DNA from: JBBAFB01 sp041655595
Lineage (GTDB): Bacteria > Bacillota > DULZ01
NCBI GenBank assembly: GCA_041655595.1
Contig: JBBAFB010000121.1
Coordinates: forward strand, 1-6,405
Direction: 5' to 3'
Length of the DNA stretch: 6,405 bases
Shown here one piece after another: positions 6,313 through 6,405 of this stretch. Below the pieces are notes generated by a model. The model was not told the DNA's origin and did no database searches. It saw only the letters and a program-made list of their open reading frames with translations. How positions within the stretch are numbered: the stretch's first letter is position 1; the number at the start of each line of letters is the position of its first letter. The position numbers were made by a program, and so were the translations under genes.

Positions 6313-6317
6313 ACTAA

Positions 6318-6405
6318 ATGAGCCTCATATTTGCTTTTTTAATCATCAGCGGTCTTTTAACAGCTGCTTTCACGGGAAAAATTAGTGCAGTAAACGAAAC
6401 TACCC
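6318..6405 (+). CDS. spmA: Probable spore maturation protein A, N-terminus (3' partial)
   Basis: Only 29 codons are visible before the window ends. They begin MSLIFAFLIISGLLTAAFTG and continue KISAVNETT. A short hydrophobic helix followed by a Thr/Asn-Gly-Lys turn and an amphipathic stretch is how SpmA proteins of spore-forming Firmicutes start. Family knowledge: SpmA and SpmB are membrane proteins of the nucleoside-recognition (Gate) family needed for dehydration of the spore core, and they are usually encoded together. The ATG at 6318 is preceded by GGGGTGA at a 5-nt spacing. The gene is divergent from the RPH-like gene. The assignment rests on little sequence; another small membrane protein with the same kind of N-terminus is possible. 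Confidence 0.6.
   Translation, partial: MSLIFAFLIISGLLTAAFTGKISAVNETT

Noticed and set aside
6160..6317. A known riboswitch (fluoride, cobalamin, ydaO/c-di-AMP or T-box) in the divergent spacer.
   Set aside because: Conserved core sequences of these classes were looked for on both strands and were not found.

Overview
The window looks like chromosome from a spore-forming, motile, low-to-moderate G+C Firmicute. The pointers are strong AGGAGG-type ribosome binding sites, a MgtC/SapB protein, a DegV-family protein, a rifampicin-phosphotransferase-like enzyme, and what appears to be the start of a sporulation gene (spmA-like) at the right edge. The overall flavour resembles the Desulfotomaculum/Peptococcaceae clostridia, but that is an impression from protein families, not a proof.

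Layout, left to right. (1) Positions 3-833, plus strand: C-terminal 276 residues of a methyl-accepting chemotaxis protein whose start lies outside the window. (2) A 164-bp gap with an extended -10 promoter flanked by an inverted repeat. (3) 998-1843, plus: an ECF-type vitamin transporter S component that is longer than usual. (4) 1911-2591, plus: a MgtC/SapB-family membrane protein, 67 bp after the S component and possibly co-transcribed with it. (5) A perfect palindrome at 2590-2617 that serves as a bidirectional terminator between convergent genes. (6) 2617-3483, minus: a DegV-family fatty-acid-binding protein. (7) 3576-6059, minus: an 827-residue enzyme with the domain order ATP-grasp, helical middle, C-terminal phosphohistidine domain. 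This is the rifampicin phosphotransferase (RPH) layout and not that of true PEP synthase. (8) A 258-bp divergent intergenic region with a candidate promoter for the minus-strand enzyme, a possible H-type pseudoknot, and a 12-bp inverted repeat. (9) 6318 to the edge, plus: the first 29 codons of a probable SpmA.

The genes do not form one obvious pathway. Signal transduction, vitamin uptake, MgtC, lipid binding, small-molecule phosphorylation and spore maturation sit side by side in at least three transcription units. No mobile element, CRISPR array, tRNA or rRNA was seen. The points most worth a second look are the true identity and substrate of the RPH-like enzyme, the structured intergenic region before the spmA-like gene, and the extra membrane insert in the ECF S component.
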